A DNA stretch of 64,000 nt from Hexactinellida sp. DTS-2022 (taxonomy: Eukaryota > Porifera > Hexactinellida): NCBI GenBank assembly GCA_028753945.1, contig JAPNXP010000010.1, forward strand, positions 2,359,042 to 2,423,041, read 5' to 3'. Shown piece by piece: positions 1 through 10,879 of this stretch. Within the stretch, counting starts at the first letter, position 1. Each line of letters starts with the position of its first letter. Both the position numbers and the translations under genes were made by a program. The notes under the pieces are model-generated. The model did no database searches. It was not told the DNA's origin and saw only the letters and a program-made list of their open reading frames with translations.

Positions 1-219
1 GTATGGTGGGCTTATTAATGGAATAATGATAAGGAGACGCCGCGTCATGCCTCCTCAGAGAGACTCCTTAAACAAGCTTACAAATTTAAATTTTTATAAA
101 CAAATTAGATAGTAAAACTAGACTTTTCATTCACCGGAAAAAACACAACAATTTATTACTGGCCTAACGTATTGGGCAATTGTTGCAACCCAATTAATTA
201 TATAATACTCTTCAAATAG

Positions 220-3200
220 GTAAGATCTTGTCATATATGTCAGATCACTTCTGCTAAGCTTCCCCAACCACAACGAGAACTCCAGCCAATTGTTCCACCC
301 GAGAGACCATGGCAACATATAGGGGTGGATTTATTCACAGATATGCCTGAGAATGAGTTCAGTTACAAACACGTCCTCGTAATTGTATCCTATCTCAGCA
401 AATTCGTCGTTGCTCGACCTCTCAAAACAAAAACAAGTTCCGAAGTTATTTCTGAATTGTTAAGTGTTTATCTCTTATCTGGAGTTCCAAACATTATACA
501 ACACGATCAAGGAAGAGAATTCATGAGCAAGGTGAGTCATTTATTGGGGTACTTTGAGTTTTCGGGTGTCATTAAAAAAATCATTAAAAATCCACTAAAG
601 TTTTATCAATTAAATAAACCTAACCTTTAATCAATAATTATTAATCAATAAAATGAAGTACAGTCAGGTCTGTTTATTGTGAACAAGGTTTCGTATGCTT
701 AATATGAAGATTTTTATTATGAACAAGCCCTATGGTCCCAATGTAACAACTTACATAGGATTTGTATTGAATTGAGTTCGCTTATTATGAAGTCTCTTTA
801 TTATGAACACAATTTTTGGTCTCTTGAATATTCATAATAAAAGAACCTGACTGTATATTGGGAATTGAATATTTGATATTTTCTTGTATGTTATAACCAA
901 TTAAATTCAATTATACTTGAAAGACAGTAAGCATACTCTGATTAATATACTTATTATGATGTACGAGCCCTTCGGTCTCGGTCGCTTCGCGACCTTTGTT
1001 CGTTCGTGTTAGGCACTACGCGATGCAATTAACGGCCGCTTCGCGGCCTTTCACTCATCTAAAAGACAGTAATATTAATAATAAATAAGTTAACCTGTGG
1101 CTAGTATATTACACACACTACTTAACGCGCGCGCTTAAATTCATTCTGGGTTGTGATTCGTTAATGTAATCTGTTTGGGAACTGATGTGTTATGTATGTT
1201 ATTCTCATTACTTATTACTTATTAATTATTAGTTAATAATATTATATGATATTGGCTCAATAATTCTTAATTAAGGTAGCTCATTTCAGCTCCATTAAAA
1301 GGTTAGCTTGTTAGCTCAAATAAATTGAAACCCGTGGCTGATAAATTATCCGCAATTATTTATTTCAGTATATTATATTTTGCCATGTAATTTACTTAGC
1401 CTGGATTTAATATCTGCATAATAATGGTTTAATGATGAAAATAAGACCGCTTCGCGGTCTTATTCTCACCGTTAAACCATTATTATGCAGAGGTTAAATC
1501 CAGGGTTGTAAAATATTTGATTTAATTGATAGTAATAAAAACATATCAATCTCATAATTAGACAGATCTTAAATCCTTGATGAATCAACTACTTAATTAA
1601 TTTCATAATTTCAGTATAGGTTAGAAATTACGTAATTCCATTAATTGTCTTATTAATAGGAAGCCAATACAGGTGTAATAAATAAACAATGCATCAGAGA
1701 AGTTAACTACTCGAGTGCATTCTTGTTAACCAAACAAATCAGATCACACACATAGTGCTAAGAATAATATGATACATTTTAACTAATAACTTTCGTTAAT
1801 CACTCTTACTTGAATTGTTTGCAATAGAACACAATCGAAAATCGATTTTGCACTTTGCTATACCTGTGTTGGTACGATACACTATTTATCGTTGATTAGT
1901 GCAGGGACTAATTAATTAACTGTGTCACAATCAGAAGTAAATGGGAATTCGTGAACTGCTATCAGGTGTAGAAATTTGTGTACATCTAATGATTTGAATT
2001 TTCTACAGATCGGAGCAAATTGGGAAGCTAGTACAAAATATCTGTTTTTCGCAACTGTGACGTCATAATCCCGTTATTTTGTTTCAAAAACCAATAGATC
2101 GTTGTTGCAGCACAAAATTACCCCTGTATACAAATTTTCAGCTTTCTGGGACTCGTAGTCTTTCCAATTAATTACTGACAAACATCCAAACAAACACACA
2201 TACAACAATTCCTCTTTTAATATAGGTATAGATAGATAGATAGATTATGATATCATCCAAGTGATGGTTAGTATTTGTGATGAATTCTAAGTTAACGTTT
2301 GGGCTTCCTATTAGTTTCTTTTATCTTACGAATGCCAAACTTATGAAACTGTATCTATGAGTTAAATTAATTATTTATCGAATTAACGTGACACTGTTTA
2401 TTGTGCTAAATATACTTTGCACAATATTGAACTATCGTGACACTGTTTATTGTGCTAAATATACTTTGCACAATATTGAACTATCGTGACACTGTTTATT
2501 GTGCTAAATATACTTTGCACAATATCATTACGAATAATTTCCTAAATGTAACCAAATAGTTTGATAAAAATACTCATTGTTCAACAGATAATTATATGTT
2601 TTGTTTTATTAACGAGCTAAAGTTTATTTTTGTGTAAGCAATTATTTCGACATCAAAATGAGCCGCAGTTAGTTTTACTGGGTGCTCCTCTACCAATAAT
2701 AGTGTATTCAAAATTAATTTTGCTCTTAACTTATAATCTTTAATCAAAGGAATTCGATGCGTTCCACCAACAACTCGGAGTTGAGAACAGACATACAACT
2801 GCTTACCATCCGCAGAGCAATGGCCTTGTGGAATCCCACAACAAGATATTGAAAAGGTTCGAATTATCACTTATTACAGTTGAAACCGGATATTTTTAAC
2901 ACCGGATATTTTTAACAATAGGATATATTTAACATCATTTTCTTGTAAATAATTAATTATTGTTGTTGTTGTAAAATCGGGTATTTTTAACAATCGGATA
3001 TTTTTAACAAATTTTCGTGAAAAGAATGTGTTAAAAATATCCGGTTTCAACTGTATATGTTTTCTAATCAAAATATATTTGTAACTATAGAAACAAATTC
3101 CATGTTAATTGATCTACTAATACAATGTAACACATTATAAATTATGGGAAGAAGATACTTGGTACAGTTTTTTCTAATACTCATCCGAAGTGTCTTACTA

Positions 3201-3939
3201 TTCAGCTCTTTTATAAATTATGATGTATGATTCAAGATTTATTATTTATATCTACCATAGGAAGATTGAGAAATTAAAACACAACTCAGATGGTACATGG
3301 CCCAAAAAGTTACCCTTCGCTTGTTTGGCTACAAATACCAAAGTAAAGAGAGCCATCAAATTTACATCTTTCGAGTTGATGTTTGGGCGCAAATGCGATT
3401 CTGTTCGCTTACTAAAACTTAGTAATAAATTCGATGTTTACCCACAATTAACAAACGATGAATTGTCTGTTGATGATGATGATGTTGATGTTGATGTTGC
3501 TCATGAAGATCCATTCGCCGTTGTTTTCGAATCAACCGATTATTGGTGTAATGAGCTAAAGTCTATTCGTCAAGAGAATGAATTCCAGGCACGTATGAAT
3601 ATTAAAGTTGAACAATCGAGACAAAAACGAATCTATGATGCAAAAGTAAAGAAGGATAGGTAATTTGGGTTGATATTTTAGATCATTATTTGAATTTCGC
3701 ACTTATCAATTATGGATTATCATATTTAGATCAAACATTCAACAAGGTGATCTCTTTCTTGTTCGAAATGTTCAAAGAGATAAAAAATTACCAAATACTT
3801 CAAAACAACCAAAATATAATGGACCTTTCGACGCAAAAGAAGTAACAGCAAGCCATATAAGTCAACAAAAGGGAATACCCAGCGTACTGTAAAATATCCC
3901 ATACATCTATCAAAAAAAAACTTCCAGGATAATTCAAAG
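220..3939 (+). CDS. Ginger1-like transposase, integrase part (4 exons seen)
   Basis: Exons at 220-531, 2750-2856, 3261-3659 and 3730-3939 have GT-AG borders and phases that join without a stop. The first holds a CxxC half zinc finger (CHIC near 231), then the GVDLFTD catalytic Asp and the QHDQG Asp 58 residues later. The second supplies NGLVES; its Glu lies exactly 35 residues after the second Asp, so the D,D-35-E core is complete only after splicing. The third resembles the integrase C-terminal helix region (FELMFGRK). The fourth begins GDLFLVR and contains GPF of the GPY/F motif. After GPF the first frame stops at 3890, while another frame stays open to a donor at 3940 with a typical GPY/F tail (KYPIHL), so a one-base frameshift lies near 3850-3860. 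A possible earlier exon with YYWPN lies near 121-155. Such integrases occur in Gypsy elements, Ginger1 transposons and genes derived from them. Introns and the downstream OTU exons favour Ginger1. Confidence 0.8.
661..853. mobile_element. TA-flanked MITE in intron of the integrase gene
   Basis: The element begins CAGTCAGGTCTG and ends with AACCTGACTG, an inverted pair, and is flanked by TA on both sides. It carries no ORF. Internal sequence repeats TTATTATGAAC words. CAGT...ACTG ends with a TA duplication are typical of pogo/Tc1-mariner-type non-autonomous elements. A fragment of the same family (GGGCTTGTTCATAA) recurs around the hAT MITE near 47.07-47.94 kb. Confidence 0.8.
980..1048. repeat. 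Two GC-rich mini-hairpins with GCTTCGC core
   Basis: Perfect six-base-pair stems closed by a TTC loop occur at 980-994 (GGTCGC/GCGACC) and 1034-1048 (GGCCGC/GCGGCC). The complementary strand reads GCGAAGC, a sequence known to form an exceptionally stable DNA mini-hairpin. They stand out in very AT-rich intron sequence. No Helitron ends were found around this pair. Confidence 0.6.
1400..1504. repeat. 105-bp fold-back repeat
   Basis: The left arm starts CCTGGATTTAATATCTGC and the right arm is its near-perfect reverse complement ending GGTTAAATCCAGG. A second perfect hairpin (AAGACCGC-TTC-GCGGTCTT, 1444-1462) sits at the centre. It is probably a very short fold-back element; the duplication at its ends is not clear. 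Confidence 0.7.
2387..2524. repeat. 49-bp minisatellite, about 2.8 copies
   Basis: Units start at 2387, 2436 and 2485 and are identical as read (CGTGACACTGTTTATTGTGC...). Each unit holds a short inverted repeat, TTGTGC...GCACAA. The perfect identity suggests recent duplication. It lies in the long second intron of the integrase-OTU gene. Confidence 0.9.
2877..3053. mobile_element. TA-flanked MITE with long inverted ends
   Basis: It begins CAGTTGAAACCGGATATTTT and ends with the reverse complement (ATATCCGGTTTCAACTG), with TA on both sides. Inside, GGATATTTTTAACA is repeated. It has no coding capacity and sits in the intron between integrase exons 2 and 3, starting 20 bp after the donor. Confidence 0.85.
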
Positions 3940-4017
3940 GTAATGATTTTAATGATTGAGTCAATTACTTTGGAAAGTATTTTATTAAAAATACATTTAT
4001 TTTGAAATCACCAAAAA

Positions 4018-4775
4018 CATACGTATACAAACGGGGAGCATGCATTCTACCAACAAAATTCATTCAAATTACCAACAAATTTGTGACTGTCATTATACCA
4101 ACAACTGTTGTCATTTTACCAACAACTGTTGTCAATTTACCAACAATAGAAAATCTATTGTGTTCTATTGTTGGTGAACTACCGGTGTCAATTTACCAAC
4201 CATGTTGTCAATTTACCAAAAATAGAAAATCTATTGTAGAAAATTTATTATATCTACTCCCAGGCCCCTTAATCGTCTTACAAATGCCCCCAGTAACGAA
4301 CTAAAAAGGCGAACTTTTAATTGACTTTATTGCATATCGGTTAAAACCCGAGTCATCCGAACAATGTCTCATTGGAAAACCAAACCTTTTAAATTGACTA
4401 TTATTGAGTATAAGTTAAAACCCCAGTCGTCTGAACAGTCTCCCATTTATGCGATTGTATAATTTATATAGATATTGCACATGTTAATCATTTGACGGGT
4501 AGGCGGAAAACATAAAACTAAATGGGGAAAACATGTTAGTAAATTGAATACACTTGTTGGTATAATGACAACGTTGTTGGTATAATGACAACACTTGTTG
4601 GTATAATGACAACAGTTGTTGGTATAATGGCAACAGTTGTTGGTAAATTGACAACTGATGTTTTACCAACAATAGAGACAATAGATGTTCTATTGTTGGT
4701 AAATTGACAACATGTGTTGGTATAATGACAGTCACAAATTTGTTGGTAAAATGCAGCATTCCCATACAAACCTAT
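4018..4775. repeat. Fold-back element built of inverted minisatellite arrays
   Basis: The left arm (about 4018-4235) and right arm (about 4555-4775) are inverted copies; ACCAACAAATTTGTGACTGT occurs in both orientations. Each arm consists of degenerate 21-25 bp units around TTACCAACAACTGTTGTCA, themselves partly palindromic (CAACAACTGTTG). The apparent Thr/Asn/Leu-rich ORFs across it are low-complexity by-products. It lies in the intron between the integrase exons and the first linker exon. Confidence 0.8.
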
Positions 4776-4836
4776 ATATATATTTATAAAGTTATTGAAT
4801 ATAATAATAAATAGATACGTTTGTATTGGTCTACAG

Positions 4837-7376
4837 CCCCAATTTGAAGAAAACATCCCTTCTGAAAAAGTACCATACTCTGCAAAAGAAGTCAACTCAA
4901 ATTCTATGCTTCGAAAACAAAAATCTCCGACAGAGATCATCCCGCTAAGGCAATCATTGCAAATAAATAGTTCTTCATCTTTATCCAAGAAAAAACGCTC
5001 AAATTTGCAACAACATTCCCAATGCAAAAGACGCAAGGTAAACAAACGATAACAAATATAGCTCATGTGTAATTATTTATTTATATAAAGTTCAACTCAA
5101 TTTCAATCTAGGTTTTGGAATTATCAGAAAAGTATTTTTATGGTATTTCACGGGAGATAATATTGGATGAATTAAATTCAATACAGGTTAGTTAAGGAAA
5201 ACTTGATTATTCTTATAACCAGTGGAGCAGAACATTCCATCTTTATAAAAATTATAACCGACTGCATTTTCTTTTGGAGGCACTATATTTGGTGGTTGTG
5301 AACTGTGCCTCCATAGAAAAAAAATACTTACTTTTCCATTTATATTCTGCAAATAGAAATCCAATATTTAATTAAATTCTTCAGTGTATTGTCTGTTGAC
5401 TATTCACTATTTTAAATTCACAAATATCAATTGATAATCGTACAGCTACAGTTAATAATTAATAATTATTCTTACAAAATGAGTGTTAATGACTTGAATT
5501 TCTGAAAATCTAAACCTATAATAGTGATAATATCCTATATAGCCTATTAGCTATATGATTTATCATACTATTAGATTTACTATTTGTTGTTGAGTTGTTA
5601 GAATATTGTTTAGCAAAATAAAGTAAATGCATAATTGAATCACAAAATTTAAGTTAAATATTTCACACCTTTGGGCGTCATTCTTTATTCATGCCCAGTC
5701 GGCATTTGATCACGGTATGCCATTGGTTGTGATTCACATTTGGACCTAACTATTACCTAGGAAGATGTTATCTCCAAATTAAAGAGTCAGACACATATTT
5801 CTCCCTTACATCAGACTTTGGATAGTTTAGAAAAGAAACAACTGTGTCCGACAGTTACAGTAATTTGTTCTGTTCTCAAAGATGTCAGCCCTTTCGACAT
5901 GGTATAATATAATAAATAGTAGCTACGTATATAACGAGCTTTTAATGAATTGTGAAACAACAATAAATGTCTCATTGGAACTTATAAATGCTAAATTCGA
6001 GTTCAGTATACTGAATTACCTATATTGACATTTAGAAGCTAGTTTCAGATTCATTTTGATTTTCACTAGTTTGAGTATTTACTTTGCAAACAACAACAAC
6101 AACAAAATATTCATATTAGAAATTTGTTATTCGGAATCAGCATACTTATTTTGCTATTATAACAATGCATTATTAAAGTGATATTTCCCTATCACTTTAT
6201 TCCAATCCGGACAAACAAACCCACAACAATCGAGTTTTAATAATACAGATGTATTACAATTCACGAGTGACAATGGTCTTAACATACAAGTTCATAAAGA
6301 TGAAAGTAACACAGGGGGCTGTCTTCATATGGACTTTGTCCATTGAAGGACAAAGTCCTTGATTCTCATGATTTTTAGTTCATATACACGTATATCTAAT
6401 TATTTTAAATTATTTCTATGAGAGTTTTTTGGTTGTAGAGAGAAGGTATGATGAACATACTGCTAGAATGGTGCAAAGTAGCATTCGAAAAGAATTACTC
6501 GAATCCTGATTTACAGAGTAGACATTGCATTGAATATGCACACAAAGTTCTATATCCAGTTGTAAGTTAGTATTTATCATGATCGTAAATATAGACGTCT
6601 CTTACTGCGTTTGCCTTTTTTATTTCATGGAATAGTTATCTTTATTTTTGTTTGACTTTAATTTTTTCCTAAATAGATATGCGAGCATCTTGAAACAAAT
6701 ATGATAGAAAGGCTATTTGCATCAAAGCAAGAAGATACGTCATATAATTTCATATCTGACGAAGTTTCATGTATCTGTCCTATCACGGAACAATGGCAGA
6801 GAAGCTTGTGTAAAAGTTTTTGTATTGATTTCACTGAACAATTAGAACAAGCGTCAGTTCTGACTGGACAACTTCTCTCAAAATGCATACCTTGCGAAAC
6901 AGCTAAGATTGAAAAGGATGGAAATTGCTTTTTCAGGTTTATTTCTAAAATGGTATTTGGAACACAGAATTATCATAGCAAACTAAGAGCGGAAGTCTGT
7001 CGTTTTATGGTTACCCAAGGCAATCCATTAATTGACAGATACTTGAAAACTAAATTATACCAAAAAAGTCCCCGGTATCCTATTTAAAGAATCTTGCATG
7101 GACGGAGATCATATATGGGGAACAGATGTGGAAATACTAGCCATGTCTTCAATGCTCGATTCAGTGATTTATGTTGCTACAGAGAGGTATGATACAAGCA
7201 AAACCTGGAAGAGAATTGAGTGGCACCGTTATTCAGGCTGTAAACTTACAAATCCAGGAGCAGTCTGCCTGTACATTTCTAATTCAGATTTACATTACGA
7301 GCCCGTCACCAGATTAATGAATTCAGGATATGAATCTTTTAAAGCACATATAATTGTTGATGATATTGTCTTATAG
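4837..7376 (+). CDS. Ginger1-like transposase, C-terminal part with OTU cysteine protease domain
   Basis: Exons 4837-5037, 5112-5186, 5761-5901, 6439-6561 and 6677-7376 are each a whole number of codons up to the last, all phase 0, with clear donors (GTAAAC, GTTAGT, GTATAA, GTAAGT) and AG acceptors. They continue in frame from the donor at 3940. The 4837 exon is Ser/Lys-rich linker (KKKRS, KRRK). The last exon has the OTU core: EKDGNCFF with the catalytic Asp and Cys, then WGTDVEI, then HYEPV with the likely catalytic His. A one-base frameshift in the A6 run at 7062-7067 separates the Cys and His halves; the second half runs to a TAG at 7374. An AATAAA follows at 7532. OTU proteases cleave ubiquitin-like conjugates; their role in transposons is unknown to me. 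The frameshift may be real decay or a homopolymer sequencing error. Terminal inverted repeats of the transposon were not found on the right. Confidence 0.72.
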
Positions 7377-7379
7377 TAG

Positions 7380-8470
7380 TTTATTTATGTTTACACTTTA
7401 TATTCACATTTCAATACATGAAGTATATTGCAAAGTGGTAATTAGATACTCTACTTCCGATGTTTTCTTTACATTAAAAATTAACAATTATAATCAATTT
7501 AAATTAAGAGAAACAACATGATCGCACACATAATAAAATGAGAATCCTTATATAGAGCTGAGCTCTAGTAGAGTCAGATTTTTCCATACTAAAAGCCCAG
7601 GCTTACTTTCTAAAGGTCAATTTCAAACTCTGGGGAAAACTGACCTTTCTCAGTGTCTGAATACCACATACTGAAAAACTGTTACTTATAATCGTGACCT
7701 ACGTTAGACCGTATGTCACGACTAAGGATACATACACGATAAGTGTGTCAAGTTACAATGGCACATGTATATCCATGGTGTGTGTCAAGTTACGATGCGT
7801 GTCAAGTTACGATGAAACAGAACTTTAAACATGTACTAAAATCAGTAATCTGTTTAAAATATGAAGTACCTATTATATTAAGCAACTACATCAAATCCAA
7901 TGAAGCCAAAGGCATTATATTATAGTTTTATAGTTTTTCGATATCACTCTTCACATTGGTTGCATTATTAAAGCAATAAGTTGTAGATAAAAATCAGCCT
8001 TTTTCTTGTAATCAAGTTACTGTTGCTATACTTCATTTGAATATTCGCTAGCAACAGATTGTGTAGAATTAAATGTCTTATCAATCTATAGTTCCGCTAA
8101 TTTCCGGCTTCTGCAATTTTGACCATAGCTGCAGAATATACTAAGGACCGTTCGGTAAGAGTATTTCGGTGCCTTGTGACCTTTTTTTGATGCTATTTAA
8201 AATTCTGACGAAAAATTCATTTTTTAAATCGTACAGTGGACAAAAAAAAACATTGTAGAAACAACAAAACTTAATTACTTTGAAAGATGAAGTTGAACTA
8301 TATTAATATACCATAGTTGAATCACTTTAATGAGTATTAAAGAGTAGTCAACAGTACAGGACTTAAGGAAATTTGTGAAATATTTTCTATTTTTATTATT
8401 CAGAATACCTGCAAACATACGAATGTGATGCATGATGTATTCTATATCTGCAATTAGCATTTCTGTCACT
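7380..8470. other. No gene seen; short GTGTCAAGTTACGATG repeats
   Basis: AT-rich sequence after the OTU exon. Three degenerate copies of GTGTCAAGTTACRATG lie at about 7745-7815. If the transposon's right terminal repeat is present it should lie here, but I could not match it to anything upstream. Confidence 0.5.
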
Positions 8471-8471
8471 A

Positions 8472-8792
8472 CAGTACATTCTCGCTAATCCGAACAGAGG
8501 TTTCCCGATTCTAATTAATTCTGTTCCTATTAGTGAATTTAGTGTAGTTTGTGAAGTAATAATGTTCTATATCTATATGCATCTATAAAATGAGAACCCA
8601 ATAATCCGAACCAAACTTGTCCAAATCTTTTTAATCCATACAAATCATATAGTATACTGTATACTATACTTGTTTGATACTTATTTTTGTATAATTCCAA
8701 TGTAATATACAAATATTTTGATTTTTATACGAAATTATTTATGGGATCTCCTGTTCGGACTTATGAGGATTCGGATTAGCGATCGTATACTG
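8472..8792. mobile_element. TA-flanked MITE
   Basis: The left end CAGTACATTCTCGCTAATCC pairs with the right end GGATTAGCGATCGTATACTG, with TA on both sides. The interior repeats the same words (CTGTTCGGACTTATGAGG, AATCCGAACC). No ORF. Same class as the elements at 661 and 23326 but a different family. Confidence 0.8.
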
Positions 8793-9403
8793 TAATATAA
8801 ACTGAATCTATGTCTCCAATTGATTTATAATTATCAATTTCTAGCTTACAATATGTCATTAACCACATGAATACAAATGTGTTGCCTATGCATATAGTAT
8901 GAGTATTGGAAACGTTATGTTATTTTTGGTGTAATTCAAAATTCAATGCCTATTTAATTGTGTGAATATTGGGGGACTTTTATATTCCAGGATATTTATC
9001 TACTATTTTGTTTTCCTTTCTCTTAAATTTCTTTTAAAACTGTATTAGATATATTGTCACATTTTTCCGTCTATTCTATTTGGAGATTTGATGATTCTCA
9101 AGCTTATTCATTTACTATCGTAAACAACTCTGAACTTATCCGATTGACATGTCACACATAGATTTCTTTCTTTTCCGGGATTTCAGTTCAACCAGTTTGG
9201 GTTTAATAAAGACAAATTCAGAAGCTTTTAGGAGTATTTCAAGTGTGTAATTTCTTTACGAAAAAAAAGAAAAAATTATCAACGAATAAGAGTCACTGAA
9301 ATATGTAGTGCATTGTTCTGTTTGTAAGAAAATGCAATTTACTAACTTCTGTGACGTCAGGAAAAAATGTCCATAAATTTAATTTATGCTCGTTTTATAG
9401 TTA

Positions 9404-9915
9404 CTAGCGCGCTTCGCTTGCTAGGTCGCTTCGCGGCAGAACACAACCACACACATCACCCGCTTCGCGGTTGGTGTGTGGTTTATATACCTACTTCTAT
9501 CATTGATTATAAAGCGTAAATAGCCTTAAATAGTCAAATTTAACAATGTAAAATTTTAATGATTACGTCGTCATGCGATAATGAGTTGGCATGTTGGTGA
9601 TCTGGTATGACCAACATGTCCGCATCATTAATGTCCATATTCTATTAAATTTCCAGATTTTTATTTCTTAAAGGGCGCGAATTATGTGCGATTAAGTGAA
9701 TTTTCAGGGTTCTCGAAATGTGACAATGACGTCATAACTTGTCGAGGTGTGAGAAATTTTAGTGGAAACTTCAACTTGTAGGCGGGCGCCAAAAGTTACC
9801 CCTATATGCCAAAAATGACATTGAATACCGTCCAGTTTCTTCAATCAACTCGGAACATACAAACAAATATATATATACTATATACCCACATAGGTTTGTG
9901 TTTTATTAGTATAGA
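9404..9915 (-). mobile_element. Non-autonomous Helitron, copy 1
   Basis: Read on the minus strand it starts TCTATACTAATAAAACAC and ends in a GCGAAGCGCGCTAG hairpin terminus. It is flanked by A on the 5' side and T on the 3' side with no target duplication. The 5'-TC, 3' hairpin plus CTAG and A^T insertion are Helitron hallmarks. Related copies lie at 21201, 32005 and 40814. No Rep/helicase ORF is present, so it depends on another element. Confidence 0.8.
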
Positions 9916-10879
9916 TAAAAAGTGTCCTTTTATTTCGAGATCTACAGACCTCGAATTAAAAGTTGACTTTTTTTCAACACAATTTAGGTAAAAAAAGCTC
10001 GATTCCCTATTAGGAATTTCACCATAAAAGTGTGTTTTTATGGAGTATTTTGTCTATGAATCTGGAGATATACAGACAATTTCTACCAGTATAGATATAG
10101 TTTGGAAAACTGGCCAAAAAATGCTAATTAGTATTCAAACATGGGGGTTTAATTTTGTTAAATCGATACCCTATACGATGTTACCTACTGGATTAATATA
10201 TTTAATCTAATATACCATTTCAAAAATATACTATATCATTTCTAAATGCCGGACGTTTTTTGTACCTCACCTACTTTAGAATATTTTTATCCGATTTCAC
10301 AGGAATAGTTATTTTAGATCATTAACTGTAATATTTAAATCGTTATTATCGGATAGCAAGCCAAGTGTTTATGTATTTATATTACTGTACATACCCAGTG
10401 CTAAACTATGACTGTGTATATTCTGGTGAACATAGCTCTCGAAATTTCTATTTATTATTCATATCTATATTTTGTTACAATTACAAAGTAGTGTTTAAGG
10501 AATCGTACTTGTGTAGACATTGAACTATATACTGTAATATTATTATATTCACTTGAAAACAATTTTTACTTGGCTCTATACTTTATATCATGCTCATGAT
10601 TACTGATTATAATTGACAATTCAACCATTCGAAATGTATACTGCTTTTTGATTATTCAGATATAAAGGTAATGCTACATACCCCATATTTATTGCTAATT
10701 ATTCAGCCTTAATTATTATTTCTGTATTTTTTCCATATGGCCATACCAAATGAAGTATCATATCTTTATGATGATTATAATCTTGATAACCTATATCGAA
10801 TTTGTCTATTTTGCTACAATCGACTTAATTCCAAAAGTATTCCCAAATTCTCTAAAACAACCACCTTCGCGAATGATTT
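9916..10879. other. No gene seen
   Basis: AT-rich sequence without recognisable ORF or terminal repeat. Confidence 0.5.

Noticed and set aside
4040..4760. Repeated 21-25 bp units resembling a CRISPR-like array
   Set aside because: Units are contiguous and degenerate without unique spacers, and the DNA is eukaryotic; it is a minisatellite fold-back.
4484..5066. Minus-strand open frames of 93 and 176 codons
   Set aside because: They consist of translated minisatellite and the antisense of a real exon (4837-5037).
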